A DNA stretch of 64,000 nucleotides from Brumimicrobium oceani (lineage in GTDB: Bacteria; Bacteroidota; Bacteroidia; Flavobacteriales_D; Crocinitomicaceae). The position numbers and the translations under genes were made by a program. Below are positions 63,234-64,000 of the stretch, piece after piece. Under the pieces are notes generated by a model. That model made no database searches, had not been told where the DNA came from, and worked only from the letters and a program-made list of their open reading frames with translations. The stretch lies in assembly GCF_003143775.1 (NCBI RefSeq), contig NZ_QFRJ01000001.1:310001-374000 (forward strand), written 5' to 3'. Each line of letters opens with the position of its first letter. Within the stretch, counting starts at the first letter, position 1.

Positions 63234-64000
63234 TCACTCAAGTAAATTCGATACATCTTTATTTTCCAGTAGGGATTTCATTTGCATTATGGCTACTTGA
63301 TTAAGTTGGATCAATCTATCTTTTTGAGATAATTTTTGTTCAATCAGAAGCGCGTTGATACTTTCCATGTTACTTAAAACCACCAGTTGTTCAATATTGG
63401 CCTCATCCCTCATATTCCCATCCTTATTTGGGTTTTCTTTTTTCCACTCTTTTGCAGTTTTACCAAATAATGTAACATTCAATAAATCGGCTTCACTCGC
63501 GTAGGCAAAATTAATTTGAGTTTTTGTAATTAAACTTGGGATAATATTATCACGAATTGCATCTGTATGAATTTTATAATTGATTTTAGATAGTGTTCTT
63601 TGGAAGTTCCATTTGAGATTAAGTTTGTTGTTTTCCTCTTCTTTTAATCGTTGAAATTCTTTGATGAGGAATAGTTTAAATACAGGGTTTATTGCAGAAC
63701 CAAATTCAAAGGCAATATCCTTATGTGCAAATGTCCCCCCGTATTTTCCTTTTTTGGTGTAAATACCGATTGCATTTGTTGACTCAACCCATTTAGAAGG
63801 ACTCAAAACAAAACTATGCAAGCCCGCTTCCGTTTTAAAGTGGTCGAATTCGACCACTTTAAAATCCGGGTTATATAATTGCTCCCATGTACCAAGGAAT
63901 TCTAAAGTATTCCTTGTTCTTATCCAGTTTTTTATAATGTCTGCTGCTCTGGCTTCTCCTTCTATAGTGTCTGGTCGGAAACAGACGAATTTTATAAAAT
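63234..64000 (-). CDS. KilA-N domain protein, N-terminus beyond the window edge
   Basis: The reading frame stays open to base 64000, so the start is missing and the ATG at 63857 is internal. Upstream of it the frame reads FVCFRPDTIEGEARAADIIK and then NWIRTRNTLEFLGTWEQLYN, continuing into EAGLHSFVLSPSKWVESTNA and FAHKDIAFEFGSAINPVFK, the KilA-N pattern. These DNA-binding domains are common in phages and in accessory bacterial genes. The C-terminal part is helical (IEQLVVLSNMESINALLIEQ). Its presence hints at an accessory region continuing to the right. Confidence 0.82.
   Translation of the reverse strand, partial: FIKFVCFRPDTIEGEARAADIIKNWIRTRNTLEFLGTWEQLYNPDFKVVEFDHFKTEAGLHSFVLSPSKWVESTNAIGIYTKKGKYGGTFAHKDIAFEFGSAINPVFKLFLIKEFQRLKEEENNKLNLKWNFQRTLSKINYKIHTDAIRDNIIPSLITKTQINFAYASEADLLNVTLFGKTAKEWKKENPNKDGNMRDEANIEQLVVLSNMESINALLIEQKLSQKDRLIQLNQVAIMQMKSLLENKDVSNLLE

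Overview
This AT-rich window looks like a chromosomal segment of a member of the Bacteroidota, most likely Flavobacteriales (possibly near Crocinitomicaceae; the family is a guess). The evidence is a PorX-type regulator of the type IX secretion system, many TAnnTTTG (-7) promoter boxes, few strong Shine-Dalgarno sites, an XRE/S24-DinB-DnaE damage cassette, DUF4159, DUF4230, DUF6150 and DUF1015 genes, and a Wzx/Wzy-type surface polysaccharide locus. No tRNA, rRNA or CRISPR array was seen.

Layout. 0-11 kb is mostly housekeeping: lpxD (cut by the window edge), an HD phosphohydrolase, porX, tsaE, ald, a DUF4230 protein, a DUF1684 protein, a YggS-type PLP protein with DUF1015, rimO, and a small membrane-protein trio (YtxH, holin-like, unknown). 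11.5-16.6 kb holds a translesion cassette: a short DnaE and DinB are transcribed divergently from an XRE/S24 self-cleaving repressor, across a 52-bp gap with a palindromic operator candidate. 16.6-18.7 kb is an accessory patch: a GxxExxY gene between two copies of a hairpin repeat, then an IS110-family element whose upstream non-coding flank folds like a possible bridge RNA. 18.8-22.6 kb is a polyamine module: an Lrp/AsnC regulator divergent from arginine decarboxylase, agmatinase and a deoxyhypusine-synthase-like enzyme whose genes overlap by one base. 22.7-25 kb carries an AbiE-like toxin-antitoxin pair with a 41-bp palindromic operator and a frameshifted toxin. 25.3-31.3 kb holds three consecutive small SSB paralogues, a DEAD-box helicase, and class I ribonucleotide reductase nrdA and nrdB.

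31.8-46.8 kb is a surface polysaccharide locus: aminotransferase, initiating sugar transferase, four glycosyltransferases, EpsG-type polymerase, pyruvyl transferase, flippase, a Wzz-like protein, RmlA and a WecA-like transferase. An AAA_14 ATPase framed by GCACT/AGTGC palindromes sits inside it. 47-64 kb contains trmD, a SirB1-like protein, a PqiA-domain membrane protein, an ECF sigma/anti-sigma/outer-membrane protein operon, a SulP transporter, a DUF6150 repeat protein, murQ, a striking 16-bp tandem repeat array, DUF4159, rsmE, holA, a leucyl aminopeptidase and a partial KilA-N gene.

The two observations I value most are not genes. The first is a three-copy miniature transposon family with imperfect terminal inverted repeats and 8-bp target duplications (two exact, one 7 of 8). 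The second is a recurrent promoter arrangement in which a TAnnTTTG box (TAATTTCG at trmD) lies exactly four bases before the start codon of lpxD, rimO, dinB, a DEAD-box helicase, trmD and a SirB1-like gene. That spacing predicts leaderless mRNAs.
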